From Hypholoma sublateritium FD-334 SS-4 (Eukaryota > Basidiomycota > Agaricomycetes > Agaricales > Strophariaceae), in the NCBI GenBank assembly GCA_000827495.1, contig KN817530.1:118446-182445 (forward strand): a stretch of DNA of 64,000 nucleotides. Reading direction: 5' to 3'. This document shows positions 36,861 to 49,080 of the stretch, one piece after another. The notes below the pieces were generated by a model. That model saw only the letters and a list, made by a program, of their open reading frames with translations, did no database searches and was not told the DNA's origin. The position numbers and the translations under genes were made by a program. Positions within the stretch are counted from its first letter, which is position 1. Each line of letters starts with the position of its first letter.

Positions 36861-38563
36861 TCATGATTCCGAAAATGTGATGAGATACGCGTACCTGCGA
36901 AGCGCCTTCACACTGTAGTCAATGTGTCCACTGTCACGCGTGATCGCAATCTCATTGTATGGGTCCAATACGTTTTGTTTATTGACGCGATCCAAAGCTC
37001 GAAGTTGTGGGCAGGTTTGCACAAGATCCAATATGATGTCATGCATCTTCTCCCGGTCATTGCGTACAGACTGCCAGAGACCCAGACCACGGAAGACCTG
37101 CAATTTCTCAAATCGTGGTAAGACGTCAAGCCATTGCTCCTGTATTCGAGACGAGGTCAGCTAACGAGAGAAATACAGGTGTCAAAGTTTCGTACCTTCG
37201 TTATCATGGTAACTGAATCAACGGGTTTGTGTATTGTCGGCAGCGAGAGCCATTCGATGTTCGGAAAGGTTTCTGCGATATCCTTGATAATTGAGAAGTC
37301 GGAAATCACAGACACTTGAAGCGCCCGAAGGACCTCAGGTCGGAGGAACTTTGCCTCTAAAAAAGTTCGATCCAAGCAGTCTACGTTCAAGCTTTCAATG
37401 GGTCGAAGGATTCTTGGCGGCACTGGTGTCGGCTCATCTGGGACCGGAGTAACAGCTGCGACTGGAGTTGAAGGGGGGGACATCAATCCAACACAGGTAA
37501 TACCAACGTCCGCGTCACTGAGAGCCGTGAGAAGCTGATTGTTAGTCTGCAGGCACTTGAGATTGGGCAGTGCGTCTGGGGCGATCCGTGGAGTGCCGAA
37601 AGGAGCCCAGACGAGCTCTTCAATAGAAGGGTGATTTTCCAAAAATACGGTCCGGGATCGAATAATAGCCATACTGGCTATTCCTGCTTCCATGACGAGT
37701 TTCAATTTCCTGAGTTTTGGCAGCTGGCACTCAGCAAGGTCGTGGAATTCCATAGGGACTTCGAGGCACTACAATACAGCATGAGAGATATCCGAAAAAA
37801 TACAAAGCGCGCCCATACCTCCAAGTTCTGCGATTTTCGTAGAAGATGTAACAGGTGCTTCGAGTTCTCTTTTTTGGCCCAACTGTCTCCCTGAAGTGAC
37901 AATGACTTGAGATTGGACAGCCGCCAAGCCTAAGGGATAGAATAAATATTGAATCGAAGTGGTATCCGAGTAGGTACTCACGGGATATGTCAAACTTTCT
38001 GGATCGCGAGCGGAAGAAAGAGCATGCATAGCAAACTTGCCATTCAAATTAATATTCTTCAAGTGAGGTAGTTGAGAGAGAACTGTCAAGATTGCATTCT
38101 CGTGCATAGGGTGAGATGTCGGTCGATGCCCATTATTCCGGGACCATGTCAGAGTATGCAGCCGACGCATTTGACCGAGTGCCTTGCAGATATTGCCTAT
38201 CCTAACACTCTCCTCTGCATTTTCCAGGCGCCGATCAAGGATAACGTCAACGAGAGTGGAGGGATAGCGCTCGGGGGTCCATTTGCTCTTCTCATCGTAG
38301 ATGTGGACCTCTCGTATGTTCCGTGCCAGATCCGACCGTCTGGCAAGGTGAGCCCATACATTCGGAAGAGTACGACACACTCGCAGTATCCGGTACTGCG
38401 TGTGGTGAGGGGCTACAAGGGCAGAGCACATCCGTGAGGCCAAACCGAAGGCCACCAAGTCGACATGCTGGTCGAGTTCGGAGAAGATCTCCTCGAGGAT
38501 TTCGTCAGGAAGACGGAGGATACATGGCAGATTCCCGCTCTGTTTCATGAAAAAGATAGGCAT
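36861..38563 (-). CDS. F-box protein, basidiomycete type with leucine-rich C-terminal region
   Basis: Substrate adaptor of an SCF ubiquitin ligase. Exons 38563-37982, 37929-37819, 37768-37196 and 37139-36861 join to 1,545 nt (514 aa). The N-terminus carries the F-box: LPDEILEEIFSELDQHVDLVAFGLASRMCSALV, about residues 18-50 (quoted in parts: LPDEILEEIF, then LVAFGLASR). Leucine-rich, irregular repeats follow (LHTLTWS, LKNINLNGK, LSNLKSLSL, LPKLRKLKL, ALPNLKCLQ, IEWLSLP). A proline-rich insert occurs around residues 320-340 (TPVAAVTPVPDEPTPVPP). The target protein is unknown. The C-terminal end is uncertain: the last codons before the stop (RRYAYLITFSES) could instead be intron, because GTACGC follows CGCAG. 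Such F-box genes are greatly expanded in Agaricomycetes. Confidence 0.78.
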
Positions 38564-40558
38564 AAAGGTTAAAAAGAAAGGAAATGGGCTGCAGAGCGGG
38601 AAGCGATGGCGAGCTCTTTGAAGGAAGGGGATGACAAGCTATCGATGCTTTGGGAATAATGCGGCTTTCGTGCCACGGGGTATTCGATTGCCATTTTTGG
38701 TAACTTGAACAATGCTTTCGCCCATTTTGTTCCCTCCCGCCATTCTCGCTCGCATTTTCCGCTGCTTGGCCTAGAAACGAGGTATACCACCATAAGCGAG
38801 GGGGTAGTTGGGTTACCAACGGGTTACCTTGAAATTCGAAGACTTCGACAATTCCGACTTGTATCGCAGTCTACTGAACACCGTCTTGGATACTCAGTAC
38901 AAGGCTGACCCGCTGCGCGAGACCGAGCAAAGGCCGAGGCCGCTTGGACGTCTAGGCAATACCTTGTAGTCGACAGCATACCGGAGATGGGGCCTTCTAT
39001 ACCGGCCGGCTTACACGAACAAGTACAAGCCACTGCGTGGACGGTGAAATGGTTGAGCAATATCCTCAACGCTCACGGCGATCTGGCTTTCTGGCTTTCT
39101 GACTGAGCACTTAGGAAGGTATGCGGGGGTAGCTATCCTCTTGGAGCATATGCAGAGTTTGCGTGCAATATTCTTCCTTGGTTGAGAGGCGACCGACATA
39201 ATAACTGTCGTTTTCCTGGATTTCTTGGACTTGTGTATCGAACTATCCTGCAGGACAATTGAAGGACCACACTTGAAGCCGACGCTCGTCCACAAACCAG
39301 CTTTCTGACTTCTAGGCGACCTTAGCTTCTGCACCTACAGGTTGAGCAGTGGGCTTGAACGCACCTTATCCGAGTCCGGATCCAGCACTAGGTTTCCGTA
39401 TTCCGAGAACAATGGTTGCCTGGCACGACCTCCTCGCCATTGTACATGTGCGAATTAATATTGCACGGATTGCCTTGTAGGCTATCGGATGACCACCTAT
39501 ACATATTCAAGAGTTCGACGCCATTGAGCTTGGATTTTGTTGGTGGGCCATGGGGGGTGTACATCACTAGCTGGATTCTCCTGCAGTATGTCTCATGCCT
39601 ATATATCATTGACGCCACGATGCGTGTCTATCCATAGAGCGTTTCTTATCAATCCCACAGATGCGATGCCTTCGAGTCAGAGCCCATTGTGCTTGAAAGG
39701 TTGACGCGCCGCCGGTGCTGTTGATTACGAATTTTGAGCCCACGTACAGCCGACCATTGTGCAAGGGTGCCTTTTTATTGATATAGTCTCTCGTCAATCA
39801 GTGCTGTGAGCTCAGCACCAGGCTCACACCGCGAATATCTGGAAAGAGTTTTATAGTACACGCCCAAGTCAGATTTTGTAATTTCACATGAGGTAGGTTG
39901 TGAGAAACTGATTTTATTTTGGATAAAATAATAAAAATGACGTGCTGATGGTATATCAAGGGAACACAACGTCAATTCGTTTTTCGTGCGAATCTTCCCG
40001 CATTTCCACTTCACCAATCACAGCGGGTGGTAGCCTCCCTTGCGCCTCCCCGTGTATTTCGCGTTCTTTCTGTCACCGAGTCCACCAACTGGTGTAGAAA
40101 ATTTGGTGACATTCCAGCGTTAGAATTTTCTCTGCTCTCTATCATAATGTCCCGAAAAACCAGGCATATATGCGGCCGAGAAATATAATGGATTGGCCAA
40201 GGCATAGCCTAAAACGGCTTGCTGTTAGTACTTACTTAAATTATGACTGAGGGATTGCTGAAGGACCGAACATTGGTGCTTAAGAAATTCTGAATCGTAT
40301 CATAAAGAGTTTCGCATCTGTTGAACATTATCTTGACGCTTGTCCCGGAATTATTTGTGATTGCGATCGCCAGCGGACAGGCTGAGATTCTGCTTTAAGC
40401 TACCTTGTTCCCAAATGGGAAGATTTATCCTAAAACAGATTCGTTGCACTACTGAATTCAGGAGCTACTACGTCTCTCACTCAAATGCAAAAAAATTGCC
40501 AGTGGAATGCATGCGGCAGGTCCTGTAGTCCTAGATCGAATCATTTTCTTTTGACCCC
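38564..40558. other. Gene-free region left of the 40-50 kb island
   Basis: Two kb, moderately AT-rich, with promoter of the F-box gene at its left end. Short frames (for example 39,011-39,334 minus) have no recognisable features. Confidence 0.5.
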
Positions 40559-40571
40559 GTGTATAAAGCCA

Positions 40572-40588
40572 TTTTTCATCAAGTATTC
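40572..40588 (+). repeat. Outer inverted repeat, left
   Basis: TTTTTCATCAAGTATTC, exact inverted partner at 50,317-50,333. The sequence just outside is also partly alike (CGTGTAT versus CGGGTAT in the same orientation). Confidence 0.65.
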
Positions 40589-40798
40589 AAACAATCAAGA
40601 AAATGCAGCATTAGGTTATTATAATCATGGATTTTCTGTACTTTTCACTTTCAGATTTAACTATTTGTTGTGATGGGGGCTGAAATGCATCATGGCCAGC
40701 TTCCATGTTTTAACGGTCAAATTTCTGAGCCAACCGCATTAACCTCACTTAAGCCTGACTAGGGTCTAGCTTGGTTATGACCTGGTAGTGCTTGGTTT

Positions 40799-40858
40799 GG
40801 GCTTGGTTAGGTTCGGCGATGACTTGGTGCGTGCTTGGTTATGACTTGGTTTGTATTT
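40799..40858 (+). repeat. CTTGG-rich subterminal block, left
   Basis: Repeated GCTTGGTT and GACTTGGT words. Aligns with the reverse complement of 50,106-50,164 over about 60 bp, with a short gap and about three quarters identity by eye (shared order CTTGGTTAG, TTGG, GCTTGGT, CTTGGTTTG, TTGG). Confidence 0.65.
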
Positions 40859-41700
40859 GGGTAATAACCTAATATATTGGAAACCAGTGCAAAACCAGCG
40901 GTCACCAGTCACCGCCCGGCGCCAGGTGTATACTCTATGTACAACTACCACAGCTCTAAGATGGCGTGGCGAGCCTTGCCCCCGCAGGTTGCGGATCCAT
41001 AAGAGTCAGTTCGGATGCCATAAAATAGAATTTAGGTATGAGTTAAGTAGTGCACTGAATTGAATTAATTACATTAAGTAACTAGCAGGGTACCCGTGTT
41101 TCCCACCGTAGAAATTTTTTCATATCAATAGAGTCTCTACACAGTAAAACTACTCATAATACATGACAGTGGGCCTTGAAGCAACGCTCATAAGTAATTT
41201 GCAAGCTTTCCCCCGCTGAGCGCCAGGCTCAAGCCAGGCTGCTTCAGCGACATTCATCTGGCAGAATCATCCCCCGAATTAATCTCCGCCAATTCTGGAA
41301 CTTACATCCAATCCGCCTCCATCGAACACCCGCACACCGCAATCATGCCGTCAGTACACGGCGAGTCCGACTTTGCCTATTCTACATCTCCATCGAGGAG
41401 TCGCCCTTTTTCACCAACCGAAATGCGCCGAGCAGAGCGCTCTTGAAATTCCACCACGCGTGGGCCTCCAGGTTCCATTGACAGGCTCCACGCAGAGCGC
41501 CGAAAGCAGGGGCGCTAGAACCCCACCCCCGCGTGCACTCCTGGCGCAGCGCACGATACGTGCCGTGGCAGTTGCCGTCCCGCTCTGTCCCGCTGCGCTC
41601 GACGCACGCGACCTTCTGGAAGTTCACGCGGACTGTATTCATCTAGCAGTGGGGAGGAGGCGTCGGAGTCACGTTCGGAGCGGGCCAGATTGCATAAGGG

Positions 41701-42830
41701 TCTAATGCTGGAGGTGCGGCGGCCACGTCTGCACAAGTATTACAGCTCGCGCAGGAGCCGTGTCGGGCGCTATTGGAGAATGGCCTCTGCACGAGCGTCG
41801 ATGCTCACGCAAGCGCTGTGGCAGGATAGAAGGGTCTAGGAGGGGCAGGAGAGGGCGGCAGGGGGGGTGGAACAGCGAGGCTGGGTAGCGGAGGGGCAGA
41901 GAAGCGGCGAACGGCACAACTTGCGCAGGCGCCGTTGCGGCAGTCCTGGGTTCGGGAGACACGGAGCGGAAGGTACCTACTCCTGCATAAGTTTTACTGT
42001 TCGTGCAGGCATCGGGGTGGCGGTATTGAACCGAGCGGTAAGGCGGTCTTCGGTGGCGGAAGGGCTGAAAGGTGAGGAACAGCGCGGGGAAATGGGGATA
42101 AGCACGAGCCCACCCATGAACACTCGTGCGGCGCCGTAGCGGCGGTGCTAGATGTTGCAGGAGACAAGCGGCGGGGGCGGCGTTATATAACAGTGTCCGC
42201 GCGAGTTGCGAAGTTTGCGGGGGCGCCGTGGCGGTCTTGTTGGGTGCAGGCAGGGGGGAACAGGGTGGAACGGCACCTGCGCATGTGGGCGCCGAGGTGG
42301 CAACCTTATAAAAGTTGGAGGTACGGCAGGGAATTAAAAAGAGCCCGCACGAGCAGCCCGTGCGGGCGCCGTCGTTGGATGTTGAAAGCGCGCGGAAGTG
42401 GATAACGGCGCCCGTGCGAGCATCGCAGCTCATGCGGGCGCTGCAACAGCTTTATTGAGCCCTAGAGGGGCTGAATGGTGGAAAACAGCGCCCGCGCGAG
42501 CAACGCCGCCGAGCATTGTAGCTCGCGTAGGCACTGGGCACTGCGGCGGCGTTATTAGGTGCTTGAAGGGCGAGGCGGTTTGGAAATGGCGGCCGCGCAA
42601 GCATCGATGTTCGCGTGGGCGCCTCGGCGGCGTCGTTAGGTGCTGCAGGGGCGCAGCGATGGACCACGGCGTCCGCGCTCGCGCAGGCGCCATACCGGCG
42701 GTATTGGGTCGGGAGCAGCGGCAGATATCGGTGCCCACAAGCCTTGCAGCTCACACAGGCGGCGCGGCGGCCTCTGTAATAGCTGTGCGGAAGGCGCGGG
42801 GCGGCGGCGGCGGCGGCAGAGGCGGGCCTT
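41701..42830 (+). repeat. Left arm: array of hairpin-forming GC-rich repeats
   Basis: At least ten imperfect copies, 65-110 bp apart, of a unit made of a palindromic core and a linker. The core reads GCGCCCGTGCGAGC, a short loop (ATCG), then its inverse ending GCGGGCGCC. The linker runs G-GGCGGCGTTATTAGGTGC then GGGGCG and GGAAA. Good examples start near 42,185, 42,340, 42,405, 42,485, 42,585 and 42,660; weaker ones lie near 41,726, 41,783, 41,980 and 42,098. CpG content is very high. Long open frames across this arm on both strands are by-products of the composition. Confidence 0.7.
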
Positions 42831-43581
42831 GTCGGCGGTGGGGCGTAACGTGGTCATCGCTGTGCGCGCAAGCAAGCCGTGGGGGGCGACATCTCGCGCA
42901 GCAGAGAGAGCACCGGGCGAGCCGCTGGAGTACGCTGCGGGAGCCCCGGATGCAGGTGGTGGGCAGCGGCGGTGCAGACAGCAAGCACCCGGATGTGTGG
43001 GTGATACCGTTGGTGGCGGTCCTGGCGGACGGCGATGGCGCGGCGAAAACTGCGGCGGGCGGGATGGTGCGCAAGGGTAGCGGGAGGGGTCAGCGGGATG
43101 GGGGAATGGCAGACGGCGTGCAGTGCTTACCTTGTGCTGCTTGCCCTCAGCGCCCCTTGTCTCCACGCGCTGCCTTTTCTGTGCCCGCCACCGTTGTCGT
43201 CGCGCCGTCGTCGTTGGCGTTGTGTTCTGTCCATGTTGTAAATGCTGGCCGGCAGCTCAACACAGCCACCATCGTATCGCCGGCGACGAGCGAGCTTAGA
43301 AGAGCGTCTTTTGTGTGCGACGGGCACAGGGAGGGTGGAGGTCCGAGGAACAGGGGAATGCGGAGACGCAACGCTGAGCGTATCCGAGGAAAGTCACGAG
43401 TCATGGAACCTTGATGTTGAAGAACACAAAATGCATATTGCAATCATTGATAAGTGAATGTATGAGGCGTGTATTGTACCAGTATATTAGTGTAACAAAT
43501 GCTTAGGATAAAATCGGGATCTAAATATGAACCAGTGTCTGTCGAGTGTCTGCTAGAAAAAAGGCGTCGATTGAAAGAAAT

Positions 43582-46500
43582 TCAGATAATAGTATGGCCA
43601 CCGATTGCATTTAGAAGTTGAATAAGAAGCCAGTGATCAAAAGCATGGTAAAAGGTCAGAACCTCAGGATCGTTTAAAGAGGGATAAGCTGCCACAGCGA
43701 GGGCTTGAATATATGACACAGGAATCTTCGCTAGCCGTGTGCAAGTTTTGAAGCAGATTGTACCTTCCTTGATCAATGCCTGGCGGTCGGATGGGGACAC
43801 AGCATATTCACGGTCGTCATCTGAGCAAAGCTCCATCTAAAACAAGAATTAGTTGTATTGAAGAATAAGTACATGTGGCTTGAGATTTGTACCAACCTTG
43901 ATTCTATCTGACGATGTCAGATCAATTGAAGGCGTTCCAGTTACAGCCCAGACCAACAGATGCGACCGAAAGCCGGGATGATTGATTTTATCGAGACCAA
44001 GTGCAACATTATTGAAATGTGCTCTGGCCGTTTCAAATTTCCCTGGGCATGGAATTCCACTCCCCTTGAGGAATCGGGTAACAAGGTGGCGAAAGCTCAA
44101 AGGGACATCATCATCCTGGAATGGCCGAAGAGCTGCATTGAGAGGCGCAACAAGGGAGAGCGGAGTGGCAGGAAAGGACAATTGCTGTTCCACGTCTTCA
44201 TACCCCATTATGACTGACGAATATATGAGCGTTATCCAAGCTTGTGAACCACCCTTGATAAGCGACTTGAGCTATATTCAAAAAGTCAGAAATGATTTGA
44301 CAGAATGAAATCGAGCGAAATTCAATACCTTGGTAAGCTTGAACCCATTTCTACATTTCAATTCAAAACCTCGTATAAACGCTGCCATTTCAGGGTTTGT
44401 AGGAAGAGAAGCACCAATGGTGGCTCGATATAGCATCTCAGCTCCAAGAGCCTGGTGTGCTTTTTCAGTGCGGTCTTGAATGCATGAAATCTATTGCAAT
44501 AATACCTGTTAGTGGATAATAATTATGAATAGAAAAAAAAGTTGGAATACCGGGAAATCATGGAATAACTGGAAGTGTGCATCAAATACCTCGATATTGT
44601 CCCCACTTGAGCTGCTGATTGCATTCCAATCCATCAAAGTGCGATGCAGCCTAGGGAACCATTCTTGTATAAATGCTGGCGTCAATGAATGGAGGTCACA
44701 TCCATGTAGAAAGAATTGGATCAGGGCCGGGGATAATGGTGTAGGGGCCACTCCGTAGACAAGCATAAGACCAGTCAAAGCACCAAGAATGGAGAGCGCC
44801 TCTAATCGAGTAGCAGATATGTCGAAATGCGGAGAAAGTGACTGTGAGGTGGCAATAGTTGAATATGTATCAGACCTCGGTATGAACCATTTTGTCGATT
44901 GCTTGCGGTACGTATCAAATGCCAGATATATTGTTTCTCGTTCAATGCCTTCACCAACAGACAGTACTCGACCAGAAAGGCCTCCATCCTGACGCATATG
45001 CATTCTGCAAGACAATAGGTGAACCAACATTAATAGAAACTTCAAGAAAAGCGATGGCTTACATGGCAAAGTCACGGCTTGGAGATAAGATATTCTCAAA
45101 GTTGTTATTCTGCAAAGCAACCTTGATTGCATCCACTAGATTTTCTGCTAAATGAGAAGTACTTGACCCGGCCAGCTCAAACATTGGAGGATTGTCATAA
45201 TGATCAGCATGCTGAGCTTTGTCAAAGATCGAATCTCTCAGTGATTCAATATTCTCGACGTTAATTTCTGCAGAGCTCAGCGGCTCTATCCAGGGCGTTG
45301 TCCAAAGAGTAGAAGGAAGAGAAAACAACTCTTCACTGGAAACCACATCGCGGTCAGGGCTCTGAGTAGATGCCAACTGAAAATATGATAAATCATAAAA
45401 CTCCACCAGAAATGGATTTCAGATGAGAATTGACTTGAACGTACATGTGAGCGTATACGTGTACGATATGTCCGTTGAGGAGGCATAGTATTTTCATCAT
45501 TGTTCCTCGATACTTGCAGTGGAGTTGACGGATGCTAAACGCAAAGGCACTATGTATGAATAGACTGTAGAGGAACTTTGGTCAAGATATAGTACTCACT
45601 AGATTGAAAGCAACTTCAACTTCTGACTCCATGTCTTCATCACTCATGTCACCATTACTATCCTCACCTCCTGATGTATCCCAGTCATCGCACAAGGCTG
45701 CTGGACGTTCGCGCGGACGACGAGAATCTTGGGGAAATTGGCGGTAAATACGCTTTGACAGGCAACGGTGGATATGATTATCTTCGTCAGGAACTCGAAA
45801 TGAGTATTCGGCACGAGGAAGAATGCCTATTAAAGTGTTATTAGATTTTTCCATGGTAGTACCTTCAAAAGAAAGACCTTACACATGTGAATTACTAGCC
45901 GAGAGTCCTCTATACAGAGTGAAGGAATAGCAAATCTATTGCGGAGCGAAGGATCCGATAACATCCCGTGTATAGATAGATTATGAGCCCTTTCAGCGCG
46001 AAGCAGTATTTTGTCAAGGCTGGGGTGTATACGACCGCGGTTGACCAAAGCAAGAAGGGAAAGAGGCAGTGATTCATGCGGAAGCATTCCCGAGGAGTTG
46101 ACAAACCTATACTGAAACCGGCTGGCTTCCATCATTGATTGAATTTCTTGAAGGAGGGCCGTGGTGTGCATATCCAACGGAAGGTCAAGGTCAAACAGAA
46201 GTCCATACGAAGCAAGTAAAGCATTGAAAGAGTCACTGTGGAACCGATAGAGAAAATGTCTCTCAACAAAATCCTATCAAATCATAGGCATTAAATAACC
46301 GATGAACTATCAAAATATAAAATTTGAAAACATACCCCACAATCAGGCAAGACCTTGACACGAATGTGACAGTGAGTGGGCTCTCCTTGACCACTTGTTG
46401 AATACACAACATCAGACAGTTCTGGATGCTGGCGATGTGCTTGTGGTCGCTGGCTAGCTGGGCCGCGGGAACGACGGCTGGGACGCGACTGAGTCAGTGC

Positions 46501-47061
46501 GGATGATGCCTGGCTTGAGCTGGGAGCCGACAGAGCATTGAGGTGATGTCGACGGTTTTGGAGAACAGGTCGACGAGGAAGATGTTGTGCTGCTGCAGCA
46601 AGGCGGGCTTGATTTGCCTGCCCAGTTCGTTGCTGGAATCCAAGAAACGAGGTTCCAAGGCCAGTTCCAGGTCCCATGCCTTGAGGAGGAGTAGGAATAT
46701 TTACAGGTAGTCCACTGTCACGGTGGCTATCTGCATAAAGTGATCCCACCCCTGTGGCACTGATGGGTGCACTTGGCAAAAGTCTAGCACTCTGAATCTG
46801 AGAGGCGGAGGATGAGGGTGGCTGTCGAGCACTTTGATATGCTGTGATTGGGGGATTACGGCCAGCAGCCTGAGAGCTAGTGGCCGGGGACTGGCTGGAG
46901 CTGAACAAATTCAGAGAATTGTATTGGGCAGTTGGCGTCGGAGTATTAGTGACATTTGTTGGGTGTGCGGGTCCAGGGGCAGGTGGCGCCAAAGTGGTTC
47001 CGGTAGCGGGAGCTTCATAAGATTGTTGCATTTGCATGAACAACCAAAACTGATTGAGCAT
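43582..47061 (-). CDS. HECT-like E3 ubiquitin ligase-type protein, accessory
   Basis: Nine exons, 47061-46336, 46273-45883, 45826-45600, 45534-45445, 45376-45063, 45004-44551, 44490-44329, 44271-43897 and 43836-43582, join in phase to 2,994 nt (997 aa). Residues 1-240 are Ser/Pro/Gln-rich and disordered. About residues 243-480 have no recognised domain and include an acidic stretch (GGEDSNGDMSDEDMESE). From about 580 the sequence resembles a HECT domain: LSILGALTGLMLVYG (N-lobe helix) and FLHGCDLHSLTPAFIQEWFP, then the C-lobe candidate with FKTCTRLAKIP near residues 940-950, where the cysteine would be the catalytic residue. HECT is a diverged match, so the call is tentative. It is the only gene inside a large inverted-repeat island, which suggests a transposon-borne family. 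All nine exons are open, which argues for recent function. Confidence 0.6.
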
Positions 47062-47429
47062 ATGGGGAGGTACATCAGCAAATCATGGGTCAGCTATGTA
47101 GTTCTATATAGCACTGAATAGGAAAATAGTACCATAGTAAAGGTTCTTTGATTTGTAGTTCAAAATAGCGTTCCCACATATATATATAGCATCCTTAGGT
47201 AACTACATAGTGCTACATAGCGCTATAGAGACCCTGATAGTCCTCTATAGTGCTATNGAGGTTCCAAGGCATACTATACTGTGCTTGTGNCTGCCACCTC
47301 TATGTATGGCCGGATATTCCTTCAATGAATTAGAATGCGCACAATAAAAAGTAGTTGATAAATATTATAATATTTTGAGCACTACAAATACATGAAAGCT
47401 CGTAGTAATGTAGCTAATTAGCGCCAGTG
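47062..47429. other. Upstream region of the HECT-like gene
   Basis: AT-rich stretch between the start codon and the GC-rich right arm, with several close repeats of the word CATAGTGCTATA/ATAGCGCTATA (about 47,200-47,260). N at 47,257 and 47,290. Likely promoter. Confidence 0.4.
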
Positions 47430-48040
47430 AGGGCGCCGACGCCGCTGGTGCCGCCGTTTGGCACATTGAGAGGGGCCCGACGGAAGCACGAGGTGGACAG
47501 GCATGGATGGGGGGGCCGCTGGCAGGGTGCAGCATCTGTGACGTACGCAAGTTGAGAGGAGCGGCGGGCGAGGTCTGCTGCTTCGAGAAGGGGCGGACGT
47601 AGCTGTCTGTCCTTCGAAAAGGCCTATTGCGTCAGTGCGGGCGCCTAAATCGTGAGTGACGCCGTTTGGCGCATCGAAAAGCCCCGAAAGGTGGGGGCAG
47701 ACGGTGCTTCGAGGAGGCGCGAGGCACAGCGTTGGCGTCGACGGCGGCGGTGGGCCGCAGTGCCAGCGACGTTCATATGGTGTCGCTTCATGCGCTGTGG
47801 TCTCAGCGCGCCTTATCGTCGTTGAGCAGCGGGGTCAGATGCTGCGAGATGGGGGCGGACTGAGGGCCAATGGCATTGGTTAGTAGCAATGTGGGGGGGA
47901 GAGAGTGGCACGCGGCGCACCATGCGCGTGCAGCACCTAGGCAGGCCCCAGGGACCGGTCGGCCGGTACGGGCGTCGATGTCATTGGCGACACCGTTCGC
48001 ATGTCGAGGAGGGGGCCCGGGCTGGGGTAGCGGGACCTTC
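47430..48040 (+). repeat. Right arm, second GC-rich repeat family
   Basis: Three spaced copies of a unit like GACGCCGTTTGGCGCATCG followed by a G-rich tail with GGGGCCCG occur near 47,440, 47,655 and 47,985. Smaller TTCGAARAGG words recur between them (near 47,580, 47,612, 47,708 and 48,035). It differs from the hairpin repeat, although both are CpG-rich. Confidence 0.5.
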
Positions 48041-48599
48041 GAAAGGGGCGCGAGGGCCGGGGCGAGCAGGTCAAACGCCCGTGATGTTCATGGGTGGACG
48101 AGGCCCGTGGCTGACGTGGTGGACATGGTGAGGTGGCAAGTACGTTGTAGGGACTTTATGAAGAAAAAGCGTGTCACGCGGAGTTTAAAATCTAGACCAC
48201 GTGCTCTAGGCGCTCGGCGCTCACGCAACGCGCTGAGCGCTCCTCCGTTTGCTGATTACTCTAAGCCTACTGCTGTGTCAGATATTTGGACGCACGCATC
48301 CCAAAATCCGTCAATATTCCATCGTTGCGACCTCGCCGGACTGCTCCCCATCTCTGCGACGATTTTGCGACACAGATGTCGCAAATTCGTGAATCGTCAC
48401 AGCTTCTGCACCACAACCGCGCCCGCCTCCCCGCCACCTCTTGCTCGCGGCCGCCCCAAAGCCATACTCGCAGACGTCCCGCGACCTCACGAAACACCGC
48501 CAACACCGATCCCACATGACTCACCCGCCCCTCGATGTCCCAACCGCGCAGCCCAGGTACGCGCGGACACCATTCTGCGCCGCCCAATCCCACTGAGAT

Positions 48600-48830
48600 A
48601 GCCCATGACCGCGGCCATGGTGCCTGTGCGAGCATCGGAACTCGCACAGACGCCAATATTCGGCACTCCCCGCCGCTTCACCTTCCAAAAACGGCGCCAC
48701 GGCGCCTGTGCGGGCACTGCTGCTCGTACAGGCGCCGCTTGCAACAGGCAGGATCTTCGAGCACCCACCACCGGCCCAGGGCGCCTGTGCAAGCATCGAA
48801 GCTCGCGCGGGCTCCGTTCCTCATTTCCCC
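48600..48830 (-). repeat. Right arm: hairpin-forming repeats in opposite orientation
   Basis: Three copies of the same hairpin as the left arm, about 80 bp apart, near 48,620-48,655, 48,700-48,740 and 48,780-48,818. Each has stems like GGCGCCTGTGCGAGC and GCTCGCACAGGCGCC around an ATCGAA-type loop. The asymmetric linker (TTCCAAAAACGGCGCCACGG) shows that these units run opposite to those at 41.7-42.8 kb. Confidence 0.7.
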
Positions 48831-49080
48831 ACCCCTTCTGGATCCATCCCCGTCGAATACCACCGCCGCCGCTCTACACGAGCTGTAATGCTGGGGACCG
48901 CACTGACACACGAGCGGCGCGTGTGCACGTCATCTGCGTTTGCTGTGGCTGCGTCACGTACACCGTCGCTCAGCACATCTGCTCTGCCTCCACCCTTGCC
49001 CACGCACAGTGCCAGAGGCTGGTCTCGGCCTTCGACGACAGACGGCGGGCGATTGGGAGAACAGCGCGCGATGGCATTAT

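Noticed and set aside
41701..42830. CRISPR array
   Set aside because: Repeats are diverged, unevenly spaced and joined by related linkers rather than unique spacers, and the genome is eukaryotic.
42398..43414. 338-codon open frame (and several others of 100-243 codons) in the GC-rich arms at 41.7-43.4 and 47.9-48.6 kb
   Set aside because: Composition is dominated by Arg, Ala, Gly and Pro, frames overlap on both strands, and they read straight through the hairpin repeats. They are by-products of CpG-rich DNA.
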